Source: Acidobacteriaceae bacterium (GTDB lineage Bacteria; Acidobacteriota; Terriglobia; Terriglobales; Acidobacteriaceae). Taken from it: a stretch of 6,725 bases of DNA. Location of the stretch: contig PLHN01000457.1 in the NCBI GenBank assembly GCA_003139975.1, positions 2,174 to 8,898 of the forward strand, written 5' to 3'. The position numbers and the translations under genes were made by a program. Positions 1-5,390 of the stretch are shown in pieces. The notes under the pieces are model-generated. The model had not been told where the DNA came from. It saw only the letters and a list, made by a program, of their open reading frames with translations, and made no database searches. Position 1 is the first letter of the stretch; the number at the start of each line of letters is the position of its first letter.

Positions 1-938
1 AGGACGTTGTTGAAGTCGTGGGCGACACCACCGGCCAACCGGCCCACTGCCTCCATTTTCTGTGCTTGCCGCAGCAATTCTTCCGAGCGCTTCTGACTGG
101 TAACGTCGCGGGCAATGGCAGAGGCTCCGATGACTTGGCCGTTGGCATTTCGAATGGGCGAAACGGAAATCGAGACGTTCAGGCGCTGGCCATCTTTTCT
201 CACGCGCACTGTTTCGAAGTATTCGACCGCCTCGCCGCGCCGGATCTTCCCGAGAATTCCCGGGATCTCGTCCGGACGATCCTTGGGCGCAAGGACCGAG
301 ATCGGTTTGCCGACCACCTCTTCTGCCGTATATCCATAGATGTGTTCGGCGCCCTTATTCCAGTGAGTAATCGTGCCGTCAAGATTCTTTCCGATGATGG
401 CGTCTTGCGAAGAATCCACGATCAGAGCCAGCCGACTCTGCGATTCCTGAAGTTGCCGGTCTTTGCTGGCAGCAAGTTCTTCGTGGGCCTTGCGTAACTG
501 TTCCTCCATGCGCTTGCGATAGGTGATGTCGCGGATCGCACTAAGCACAACCATTCCGGCATCGGTAGGTACCGGGGACAAACTGATCTCCACCGGAAAT
601 TCGGAGCCATCCTTGCGCCGTCCGCGGAGGTCCAGTTGCGCTCCCATGCGCCGCATCTCGGGCTTGTGGTGGAAGCGCTCGCGGTGCTGATGGTGAAGCT
701 CGCGCTGCCCGACCGGAACGAGCACCTCAATGCGCTGCCCGAGCAATTCATCCTGCGTGTATCCAAATAAACGTTCGGTTTGAGAATTGATTTGAACGAT
801 CTCGCCTGCCTGATTCACGGCCACCATGGCGTCGGGGACAGCCTCGAAGAAAATGGGCGACAGAAGCGTGTCGGTCACAGTTTCGGCCGGCTGAGGCCGC
901 TTTTTCTCAGGATCGGGATCAAGCACTTGCGAACGCAT
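1..938 (-). CDS. PAS-PAS sensor histidine kinase, C-terminal part missing (runs off left edge)
   Basis: This is the first 312 or so codons of a sensor kinase. It starts at an ATG (complement of 936-938), the only ATG downstream of an in-frame stop at 1005-1007. No N-terminal hydrophobic segment is visible, so it is probably cytoplasmic. Two PAS domains follow in order, at about residues 27-140 and 167-288. The first contains the typical 'RLFGYTQDELLGQ' pattern, the second 'IYGYTAEEVVGKP', and each ends in an R-D-[IV]-T motif. They are joined by a probably helical linker rich in E, Q, K and R (about 141-170). The sequence then enters a HisKA dimerisation domain with 'GRLAGGVAHDFNNV'; His307 is the predicted phospho-acceptor. 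This H-box is typical of kinases that often carry a C-terminal receiver domain, but the ATPase part and any receiver lie outside the window. The ligand sensed by the PAS domains cannot be told. It lies 92 bp downstream of the Fur-family gene, in the same direction. Confidence 0.95.
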   Translation of the reverse strand, partial: MRSQVLDPDPEKKRPQPAETVTDTLLSPIFFEAVPDAMVAVNQAGEIVQINSQTERLFGYTQDELLGQRIEVLVPVGQRELHHQHRERFHHKPEMRRMGAQLDLRGRRKDGSEFPVEISLSPVPTDAGMVVLSAIRDITYRKRMEEQLRKAHEELAASKDRQLQESQSRLALIVDSSQDAIIGKNLDGTITHWNKGAEHIYGYTAEEVVGKPISVLAPKDRPDEIPGILGKIRRGEAVEYFETVRVRKDGQRLNVSISVSPIRNANGQVIGASAIARDVTSQKRSEELLRQAQKMEAVGRLAGGVAHDFNNV

Positions 939-957
939 ACCACCCCACGATTGCCTT

Positions 958-963
958 ACTATA
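958..963 (-). promoter_or_regulatory. Possible -10 box for the histidine kinase gene
   Basis: On the minus strand this reads TATAGT, five of six matches to the sigma-70 -10 consensus, placed 19 bases before the kinase start codon. There is no good -35 hexamer at the expected distance. Only a weak G-rich stretch (GGGGTGG) precedes the ATG as a ribosome-binding site. The kinase may instead be read through from the upstream Fur-family gene, since the gap between them shows no clear terminator. This is a weak call. Confidence 0.25.
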
Positions 964-1030
964 CACCCAGAACACCCCAAGCCCTTCGAAACACGATCCT
1001 GCTCTCAGCCCAGAACTTGTCCGCGCGGCG

Positions 1031-1477
1031 CTAGTGGCGGCAGCCCGCGCAGTAGCCCCCAACCTCAAGCCGCGAGACCACGATGTGAAAACGGCAGTCG
1101 CGTTCCAGTTGGGTTTTCAACGACTCGAAAGTCTCGCTCACGAACTCGGTGATCTTGCCGCAGCGCAGGCAAGCCATATGAATATGATCGCGGCCCAGCT
1201 TTCTCTCGTAGTAATGTCCCTCGCCCTTCAGATGCATCAGGTCAAGCTCGTCGATGAGACCCTGCCGCTTGAGCAGGTCCAGGGTGCGGTAAACCGTGCT
1301 TCGGTCTACAGAGTTGTCTAACGCGCGCGCCTTGCGGAGAATCTGGCTGGCATCCAGATGCTTGGACGCCGTCTCAATGACCTTGAGAATTGCGCGGCGC
1401 TGGGCAGTCATGCGGATTCCGCGGCCGGCAAGTTGCGTTTGTAAACGACCGGGAATTTGGGTTTGGGGAAGCGGCAT
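1031..1477 (-). CDS. Fur-family metal-dependent transcriptional regulator
   Basis: The 148-residue product has the normal length and layout of a Fur/PerR/Zur regulator. A winged-helix DNA-binding domain covers about residues 12-85, with 'GIRMTAQRRAIL' and the recognition helix region 'VDRSTVYRTLDLL'. A dimerisation and metal-binding domain follows. Cys103/Cys106 and Cys143/Cys146 form the two CxxC pairs of the structural zinc site. His40, His88, Glu91, His98, His100 and Glu111 lie where Fur-family regulatory metal ligands are found. At the positions where PerR has aspartates (Asp85 and Asp104 of the Bacillus subtilis protein), this protein appears to have glutamates. That points to Fur rather than peroxide-sensing PerR; Zur and other subtypes are not excluded. 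The ATG at 1477 gives the usual N-terminal length, though its ribosome-binding site is weak. The product probably binds the palindrome at 1589-1605 and so controls itself and the divergent operon. Confidence 0.94.
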   Translation of the reverse strand: MPLPQTQIPGRLQTQLAGRGIRMTAQRRAILKVIETASKHLDASQILRKARALDNSVDRSTVYRTLDLLKRQGLIDELDLMHLKGEGHYYERKLGRDHIHMACLRCGKITEFVSETFESLKTQLERDCRFHIVVSRLEVGGYCAGCRH

Positions 1478-1494
1478 TCACGGTATCCAGTCAA

Positions 1495-1512
1495 AGTCGC
1501 AACTGATCGCAA
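1495..1512 (-). promoter_or_regulatory. Tandem TTGCGA half-sites in the fur leader
   Basis: On the minus strand the hexamer TTGCGA occurs twice here, at 1512-1507 and 1502-1497, exactly 10 bp apart or about one helical turn. The second copy extends to AGTTGCGACT (complement of 1495-1504), identical over ten bases to the right arm and flank of the palindrome at 1598-1607. They lie 18-35 bases upstream of the fur start codon. They could be secondary operator half-sites for the Fur-family protein. Neither copy has a good inverted partner, so true binding is uncertain. Confidence 0.4.
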
Positions 1513-1520
1513 GAAGCATG

Positions 1521-1545
1521 CAACGAAATCTCCCAGGTTTCGTTG
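1521..1545. repeat. Perfect 8-bp inverted repeat with 9-bp spacer
   Basis: CAACGAAA (1521-1528) is followed after nine bases by its exact reverse complement TTTCGTTG (1538-1545). In plus-strand RNA the stem could grow by a U-G and a C-G pair to ten base pairs with a five-base loop. No T-run follows on either strand, so it does not look like an intrinsic terminator. If fur starts at the promoter proposed at 1576-1605, this hairpin lies in the fur 5' leader. Its half-site differs from that of the 1589-1605 palindrome, so it may be an RNA structure or the site of another regulator. Confidence 0.5.
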
Positions 1546-1570
1546 ACAATCCAGTCGTCAGCACCATAGG
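1543..1570 (+). promoter_or_regulatory. Possible promoter for the outer-membrane protein / cytochrome operon
   Basis: A perfect -35 hexamer TTGACA lies at 1543-1548. With a 16-bp spacer the best -10 is CATAGG (1565-1570), which matches the consensus at only three positions. Transcription from here would give a leader of roughly 65 bases crossing the palindrome at 1589-1605, which would then act as a downstream roadblock operator. I found no better plus-strand promoter, so the true start may need an alternative sigma factor or an activator. Confidence 0.25.
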
Positions 1571-1575
1571 CTGAG

Positions 1576-1605
1576 ATTGTAACGCGTATTGCGACTCAGT
1601 CGCAA
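1576..1605 (-). promoter_or_regulatory. Predicted sigma-70-like promoter of the fur-family gene
   Basis: On the minus strand, TTGCGA (1605-1600, four of six matches to the -35 consensus) is separated by 18 bp from TACAAT (1581-1576, five of six matches to the -10 consensus). The -35 hexamer is part of the left arm of the palindrome, so a bound repressor would block RNA polymerase. This is the arrangement expected of an autoregulated Fur-family gene. The predicted RNA start, near 1569, leaves a leader of about 90 bases containing the inverted repeat at 1521-1545 and the tandem half-sites at 1495-1512. Confidence 0.5.
1589..1605. promoter_or_regulatory. Fur-box-like operator, perfect 8-1-8 palindrome
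   Basis: The sequence TTGCGACTCAGTCGCAA is a perfect inverted repeat with 8-bp arms around one central base. Fur-family operators are commonly described as a 7-1-7 inverted repeat, and this contains TGCGACT-C-AGTCGCA in that form. It lies between the divergent Fur-family gene and the outer-membrane protein gene, over the predicted fur -35 box and 36 bp before the start codon at 1641. The position, symmetry and adjacent regulator support an operator. That this particular protein binds it is inference. Confidence 0.65.
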
Positions 1606-1640
1606 CTAAGATTTTCATCTCCAATTTCAGGAAAACAAGC

Positions 1641-2561
1641 ATGGCGGTCCGCTTATCGATCCCTGGGGCCCGGCTGTTTGGCCGATTCCGTTTTTGCAGT
1701 TTCCTACTTCTTATTTGGTTGCTGTTCTCTTACCGTTCATCCTCCGCTCAGGAGAGCCCCTACATCGTCACTTACGACCACTATCTGGAAGAGCCGGGCA
1801 GCCTGGAGGTGGAATATTTCTCGACGTTTGGTACCCAGCGCGGCGGCAACGACTTTCATGCCTTCTGGACGGAGTTCGAATACGGCACCACGGCCTGGTG
1901 GACGACCGAATTCTATCTGGACGGGCAAACGACGTTTTCCGACAGCACTCCGTTTACGGGCTTCCGCGTCGAGAATCGGGTTCGGTTGCTTGATCGAGAG
2001 CACTTCGTCAACCCGGTACTCTACGTTGAATACGAGCAAACCAGCGCAGCCGACAAAATTCTGAAGGAGGTGGAGGGACACGACGCAGAGTCCGATTTCG
2101 CAGAACCAAACTCCGCGTTGCGTAAGGAACACGATCACGAACTGGAACTCAAGCTTCTGCTTTCCAGCACCTTCAAAGGCTGGAACGTCGCGTTGAATCC
2201 GATTTTCACCAAGAACCTTTCTCCCAGCGAGCCCTGGGAATTTGCCTATGCCGTGGGGGCAAGCCATCCGCTTGCGCTCAAGGCTTTGCCCGATCGCTGC
2301 AATTTCTGCCGGGAAAATTTCATTGCCGGCATCGAGATGTATGGAGGCTTGGGCGACACACATAGCCTCGGCCTGCCCAACACATCTCACTACCTTGCGC
2401 CCGCAGTCGCATGGAACTTGCCGTCCGATTGGACGTTCCGCCTCTCCAGCGGCTTTGGGTTGAATAACAACAGCCACCGGTTGCTGCTGCGCTGGGGAAT
2501 TTCCCGCGAATTTTCCGGCTTCGGGGAACTGGTAAGACGACTATTTGGAGGCCACGCATGA
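1641..2561 (+). CDS. Predicted outer-membrane beta-barrel protein of unknown function
   Basis: The 306-residue product starts at an ATG preceded by AGGA eight bases upstream. An N-terminal signal peptide is clear: basic residues, a hydrophobic core at about 20-30, and a likely cleavage after Ala36 in 'SSSAQES'. The rest is rich in aromatic residues in alternating, strand-like stretches such as 'LEVEYFSTFG', 'WWTTEFYLDG' and 'NPVLYVEYEQ', and has short turns, as in outer-membrane barrels. I do not recognise a specific family. A charged segment at about 144-167 contains 'EGHDAE' and 'KEHDHELE' and could be a surface loop that touches metal ions. A CxxC (Cys220, Cys223) is unusual for a barrel. 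The four-base ATGA overlap with the cytochrome gene suggests they are made together. The divergent Fur-family gene and shared operator region suggest metal-responsive expression. A porin-like channel or a partner of the cytochrome are both possible. Confidence 0.65.
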   Translation: MAVRLSIPGARLFGRFRFCSFLLLIWLLFSYRSSSAQESPYIVTYDHYLEEPGSLEVEYFSTFGTQRGGNDFHAFWTEFEYGTTAWWTTEFYLDGQTTFSDSTPFTGFRVENRVRLLDREHFVNPVLYVEYEQTSAADKILKEVEGHDAESDFAEPNSALRKEHDHELELKLLLSSTFKGWNVALNPIFTKNLSPSEPWEFAYAVGASHPLALKALPDRCNFCRENFIAGIEMYGGLGDTHSLGLPNTSHYLAPAVAWNLPSDWTFRLSSGFGLNNNSHRLLLRWGISREFSGFGELVRRLFGGHA

Positions 2562-3001
2562 AGAGGCTGCCCATGAAATTGATACCGCTTCTTATCGCCG
2601 CCTGTGTTGTTTGTCTGGCCCTTGCGCAAAAAGATGAGTCAGCGCAGCGCAAGCATAAGCCGTCAACTTATGAGGCGCTGGCAGAGGTCCCACAGAAAGC
2701 CCGCTCCCGGACGAATCCGTTCGAAGGTAATGCAAGCGAGGCGACGGCGGGAGGCAAGCTCTTTGAGCAGCACTGTGCGGAGTGTCATGGGCCAAAAGCG
2801 GGAGGCACAAGACAGGGCCCGAGTTTGCTGCGCACAGAAATGCAGCAAGCCACCCCTGGTACGCTTTTCTGGATACTGACGAATGGCGTGGTTCGGCAAG
2901 GAATGCCGGTTTGGTCGAAGCTACCGGAGCAGGAGCGCTGGCAGATCGTGACTTTCTTGCGTTCTATCAACACGCATAGAACTACGCCGGAGATTCAATG
3001 A
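2558..3001 (+). CDS. Secreted class I c-type cytochrome, single haem
   Basis: This 147-residue protein has a signal peptide with a likely cut after Ala23 ('LALAQK'), so it should act in the periplasm, free or at the membrane surface. A linker of about 40 residues leads to a cytochrome c fold. The haem-binding motif is CAECH (Cys73, Cys76, His77), and Met116 in 'RQGMPVW' is the likely second axial ligand. The C-terminal helix 'EQERWQIVTFLRSI' is typical of small electron-transfer cytochromes of the cytochrome c/cbb3 type. There is one haem motif and no fused catalytic domain. The start at 2558 has GGAG seven bases upstream and overlaps the preceding stop as ATGA. An ATG at 2573 with AAGAGG before it would also leave a working signal peptide. 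Its redox partner is unknown; its co-encoded partner is the barrel protein. Confidence 0.93.
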   Translation: MKRLPMKLIPLLIAACVVCLALAQKDESAQRKHKPSTYEALAEVPQKARSRTNPFEGNASEATAGGKLFEQHCAECHGPKAGGTRQGPSLLRTEMQQATPGTLFWILTNGVVRQGMPVWSKLPEQERWQIVTFLRSINTHRTTPEIQ

Positions 3002-3114
3002 AGACAATGACGTCTGGATTCCTCGTTGTTCGGCAGGCTGTGTGCGCGGGATCACGCCGCGTCCCTGTATTTTTTCTTCATGTCATCAAAGAACGCCAGC
3101 GCAGCCTGCCCTAA
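2998..3114 (+). other. Short open frame with ATGA overlap; possible gene remnant
   Basis: An ATG at 2998 overlaps the cytochrome stop codon (ATGA) and has GGAG five bases upstream, the same coupling style as the previous gene pair. The frame codes for only 38 residues, beginning 'MKTMTSGFLVVRQAVC', and ends at TAA 3112-3114. Its last 63 bases lie antisense to the 3' end of hypF. It shows no recognisable domain and no convincing signal peptide. It may be the start of a third operon gene that was lost, a small peptide that helps termination, or chance. Confidence 0.2.
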
Positions 3115-5343
3115 GCTAATGCCGCCGTCATTGGCGGGAACTGCCTGGTTTGTCCAAAGCTGCAATCCCGTGTTCCCGAGCTCCGCCTTTAAGTCTTCGA
3201 GAAGCAACTCATTCTGGAAAACGCCGCCCGAGAAAACCGTCACGTCCACATTGTGGCTGCGCGCCAACGCCTTGGTAGCCTCGGCAACTCCGTGCGCAAT
3301 CCCGCGCTGAAAAGCGCGCGCGATATCCGCAATATTCCGTCCCTTAATCCGATCCATGGCGACCGCTTGTAACAGTGGCCGGAAGTCCAATTCTCCGTTG
3401 AGAAAAGGGAACGGGTAGCAGTCCACTTCACCCGCCCCGCGCGCTATGTGCTCGACCCACATGGCAGCCTGACCTTCGAATGTGATGTGGCGCGTGAAGC
3501 CGAGCAGAGCAGCCGCCGTATCAAACAGCCGTCCGACCGAGGTCGTGGGAAACGTCCGCACCTTCTTATGAACAAGCTGCAAAGCGGCCGCGTACCGCGA
3601 CGGAAAAGAGAATGGCGCGTCACTCAGGCTGGGCAATCCCTCCACCTGCGCAAGAAAACCGGCAGCTGCCTGGACCGGATATTGCGCCGCGGCGTCACCT
3701 CCCGGCAGAGCGGCGGGACGCAAGTGTGCAACTCTTTCGAATCCGTTTTGCAAGCTTCCCACAAAGAATTCTCCGCCCCAGATGCTGCCGTCGTCGCCAT
3801 AGCCGGTGCCGTCAAAGCTGATTCCGAGTGCGAGTCTTGCCCAGGCACCGTGTTCGGCCAGCACGGACGCGATGTGAGCGCGGTGATGTTGCACCGCGCG
3901 CTTTTCGACACATGGCAACCGCAGGCCGTGCGCCGTCGAGCGATACTCGGGATGAGCGTCGTGGACAACAACAACGTCCTCCCATCGAATCTGATACATC
4001 GTCATCAAGTCGCGAATTGTTTCCTCGAATGCGCGGAAGGCATCGTAGTGATCGAGATCGCCGATGTGCTGGCTGACAAAAGCCTGACCCTCGACCACCA
4101 GAGTCACGGTATTCTTCAAATCGGCGCCGAGCGCGAGAATCGATTTCTCTGTCCGCGACGGCAGGGGAAAGCTTGTCACCGCGCCCGGCGCATACGCGCG
4201 CGACCGTCGTAGAATGGCCGGGCCCCATGCACCGGCGCGCGCCACCGAATCGTCCACACGCCGCGCAATCGGTCGCTCGCCGACGAGGAAGGCATCTGCA
4301 ATACCCGACAGACGGTCGAAGGCATCATCATCTTCATAAGCAATCGGTTCGCTCGATCGGTTCGCACTCGTCATCACCAAAACCGGGGGGGCACCCGCGG
4401 CAAACAGCAAATGCTGCAGTGGCGTGTAAGGCAGCATGATGCCCAGTTCGCGGTTGTCGGGGGCGACGCCAAGCAATTCACGTTTAGCGGGCGCGAGCAC
4501 GATGGGCCGGGCGATCGATGTGAGCAACTCTTTCGCGTCGGCAGAAAGTTCGACCAGCGCCTCGGCAGCCGCTACGGTTTCAACCATCACCGCAAACGGT
4601 TTCTCCTTACGAAATTTGCGCGCGCGCATAGCGGCGACCGCGTCCACATTGCGTGCATCGCAGGCAAGATGGTATCCGCCCAAACCCTTCACCGCGACGA
4701 TCTTTCCTGCCTTGAGCAGTTCCACCGTTCGACGAATCACAACGTCGTCTCCGCTGATCGTTTCTTCGCCCACACGCAGATAGTAGTGTGGACCGCACTG
4801 CGGACAGGCAACCGGCTGCGCATGAAATCGCCGGTTTGCTGGATCGTGATACTCCCGGTCGCAGTATTCGTCGAACGGCCAGTCCTTCATGGTCGTATTC
4901 GGGCGGTCATAGGGGAGCGCCAGAATCACCGTGTAACGCGGCCCGCAATTCGTGCAGTTGATGTAGGGGTACTGGTGGCGACGATTGCTAGCGTCGGCCA
5001 TTTCGCGCAGACACTCGTTGCACACAGGAAGATCAGGCGAGATCCGGACCGTCGGGCGCTGATTTCGTTCGCTCTCTTTGATGCTGAAATTCTGGAATCC
5101 GGCGGTTGCGGCCGGCGCGACGTCCATTTCAACGATACGAGAGGCCGGGGGCGCCTCGCTCTTCAGGCGGTCCAGAAAACTCTGCACATGCGCTTCATCG
5201 CCCTCCAGGTGGATTGCAACTCCCTCTTGTCCGTTGAGCACCCACCCAGACAAATGCAATTCCGTCGCGATGCGGTACACGAAGGGACGAAATCCCACGC
5301 CCTGTACCACTCCGCGAACCTTGATCAGACAAGCGCTGGTCAT
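3052..5343 (-). CDS. hypF: Carbamoyltransferase HypF, [NiFe]-hydrogenase maturation
   Basis: HypF uses carbamoyl phosphate and ATP to make a carbamoyl group and passes it to the C-terminal cysteine of HypE, where it becomes the cyanide ligand of the [NiFe]-hydrogenase iron. The 763-residue product is full length. An acylphosphatase domain covers about 1-92 ('VQGVGFRPFVYRIA', with Arg19 and Asn37 as the family's catalytic pair). A zinc-finger region covers about 105-190, a YrdC-like domain about 200-385 ('KPFAVMV', 'VMTSANRSSEP') and a Kae1-like domain the rest ('VQHHRAH', 'SFDGTGYGDDGSIWGGE', 'FSGGVFQNELL'). The zinc region has C108xxC111, C130xxC133 and C180xxC183 at normal spacing. The third pair reads D158xxC161, so one expected cysteine is replaced. 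The ATG at 5343 is right for the acylphosphatase N-terminus; the ribosome-binding site is weak. No other hyp gene is visible here, so partners must be elsewhere or beyond the edges. Confidence 0.98.
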   Translation of the reverse strand: MTSACLIKVRGVVQGVGFRPFVYRIATELHLSGWVLNGQEGVAIHLEGDEAHVQSFLDRLKSEAPPASRIVEMDVAPAATAGFQNFSIKESERNQRPTVRISPDLPVCNECLREMADASNRRHQYPYINCTNCGPRYTVILALPYDRPNTTMKDWPFDEYCDREYHDPANRRFHAQPVACPQCGPHYYLRVGEETISGDDVVIRRTVELLKAGKIVAVKGLGGYHLACDARNVDAVAAMRARKFRKEKPFAVMVETVAAAEALVELSADAKELLTSIARPIVLAPAKRELLGVAPDNRELGIMLPYTPLQHLLFAAGAPPVLVMTSANRSSEPIAYEDDDAFDRLSGIADAFLVGERPIARRVDDSVARAGAWGPAILRRSRAYAPGAVTSFPLPSRTEKSILALGADLKNTVTLVVEGQAFVSQHIGDLDHYDAFRAFEETIRDLMTMYQIRWEDVVVVHDAHPEYRSTAHGLRLPCVEKRAVQHHRAHIASVLAEHGAWARLALGISFDGTGYGDDGSIWGGEFFVGSLQNGFERVAHLRPAALPGGDAAAQYPVQAAAGFLAQVEGLPSLSDAPFSFPSRYAAALQLVHKKVRTFPTTSVGRLFDTAAALLGFTRHITFEGQAAMWVEHIARGAGEVDCYPFPFLNGELDFRPLLQAVAMDRIKGRNIADIARAFQRGIAHGVAEATKALARSHNVDVTVFSGGVFQNELLLEDLKAELGNTGLQLWTNQAVPANDGGISLGQAALAFFDDMKKKYRDAA

Positions 5344-5390
5344 AGCTTCTGTAAGAATCCGCCGTCCCGGCCTGCTAAGCTCGTTCTTGC

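Noticed and set aside
18..497. A 159-codon plus-strand open frame at the left edge
   Set aside because: It is opposite the PAS kinase, whose minus-strand frame carries two clear PAS domains and the HDFNN box.
1021..1028. CCGCGCGG palindrome just after the fur stop codon
   Set aside because: It is too short and lacks a T-run, so neither a terminator nor an operator can be supported.
1737..2477. A 246-codon minus-strand open frame opposite the barrel protein gene
   Set aside because: The plus-strand frame has a ribosome-binding site, a signal peptide and strand-like composition; the minus-strand translation resembles nothing and lies inside it.
3044..3065. GC-rich small hairpin (CGCGG/CCGCG) between the convergent cytochrome and hypF genes
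   Set aside because: The stem is only five base pairs, it runs into the hypF coding end and no T-run follows on either strand, so it is not a convincing terminator.
4617..4626. Alternating TGCGCGCGCA tract
   Set aside because: It is a ten-base self-complementary run inside hypF that codes for conserved-looking arginine/alanine residues; ordinary for GC-rich DNA.
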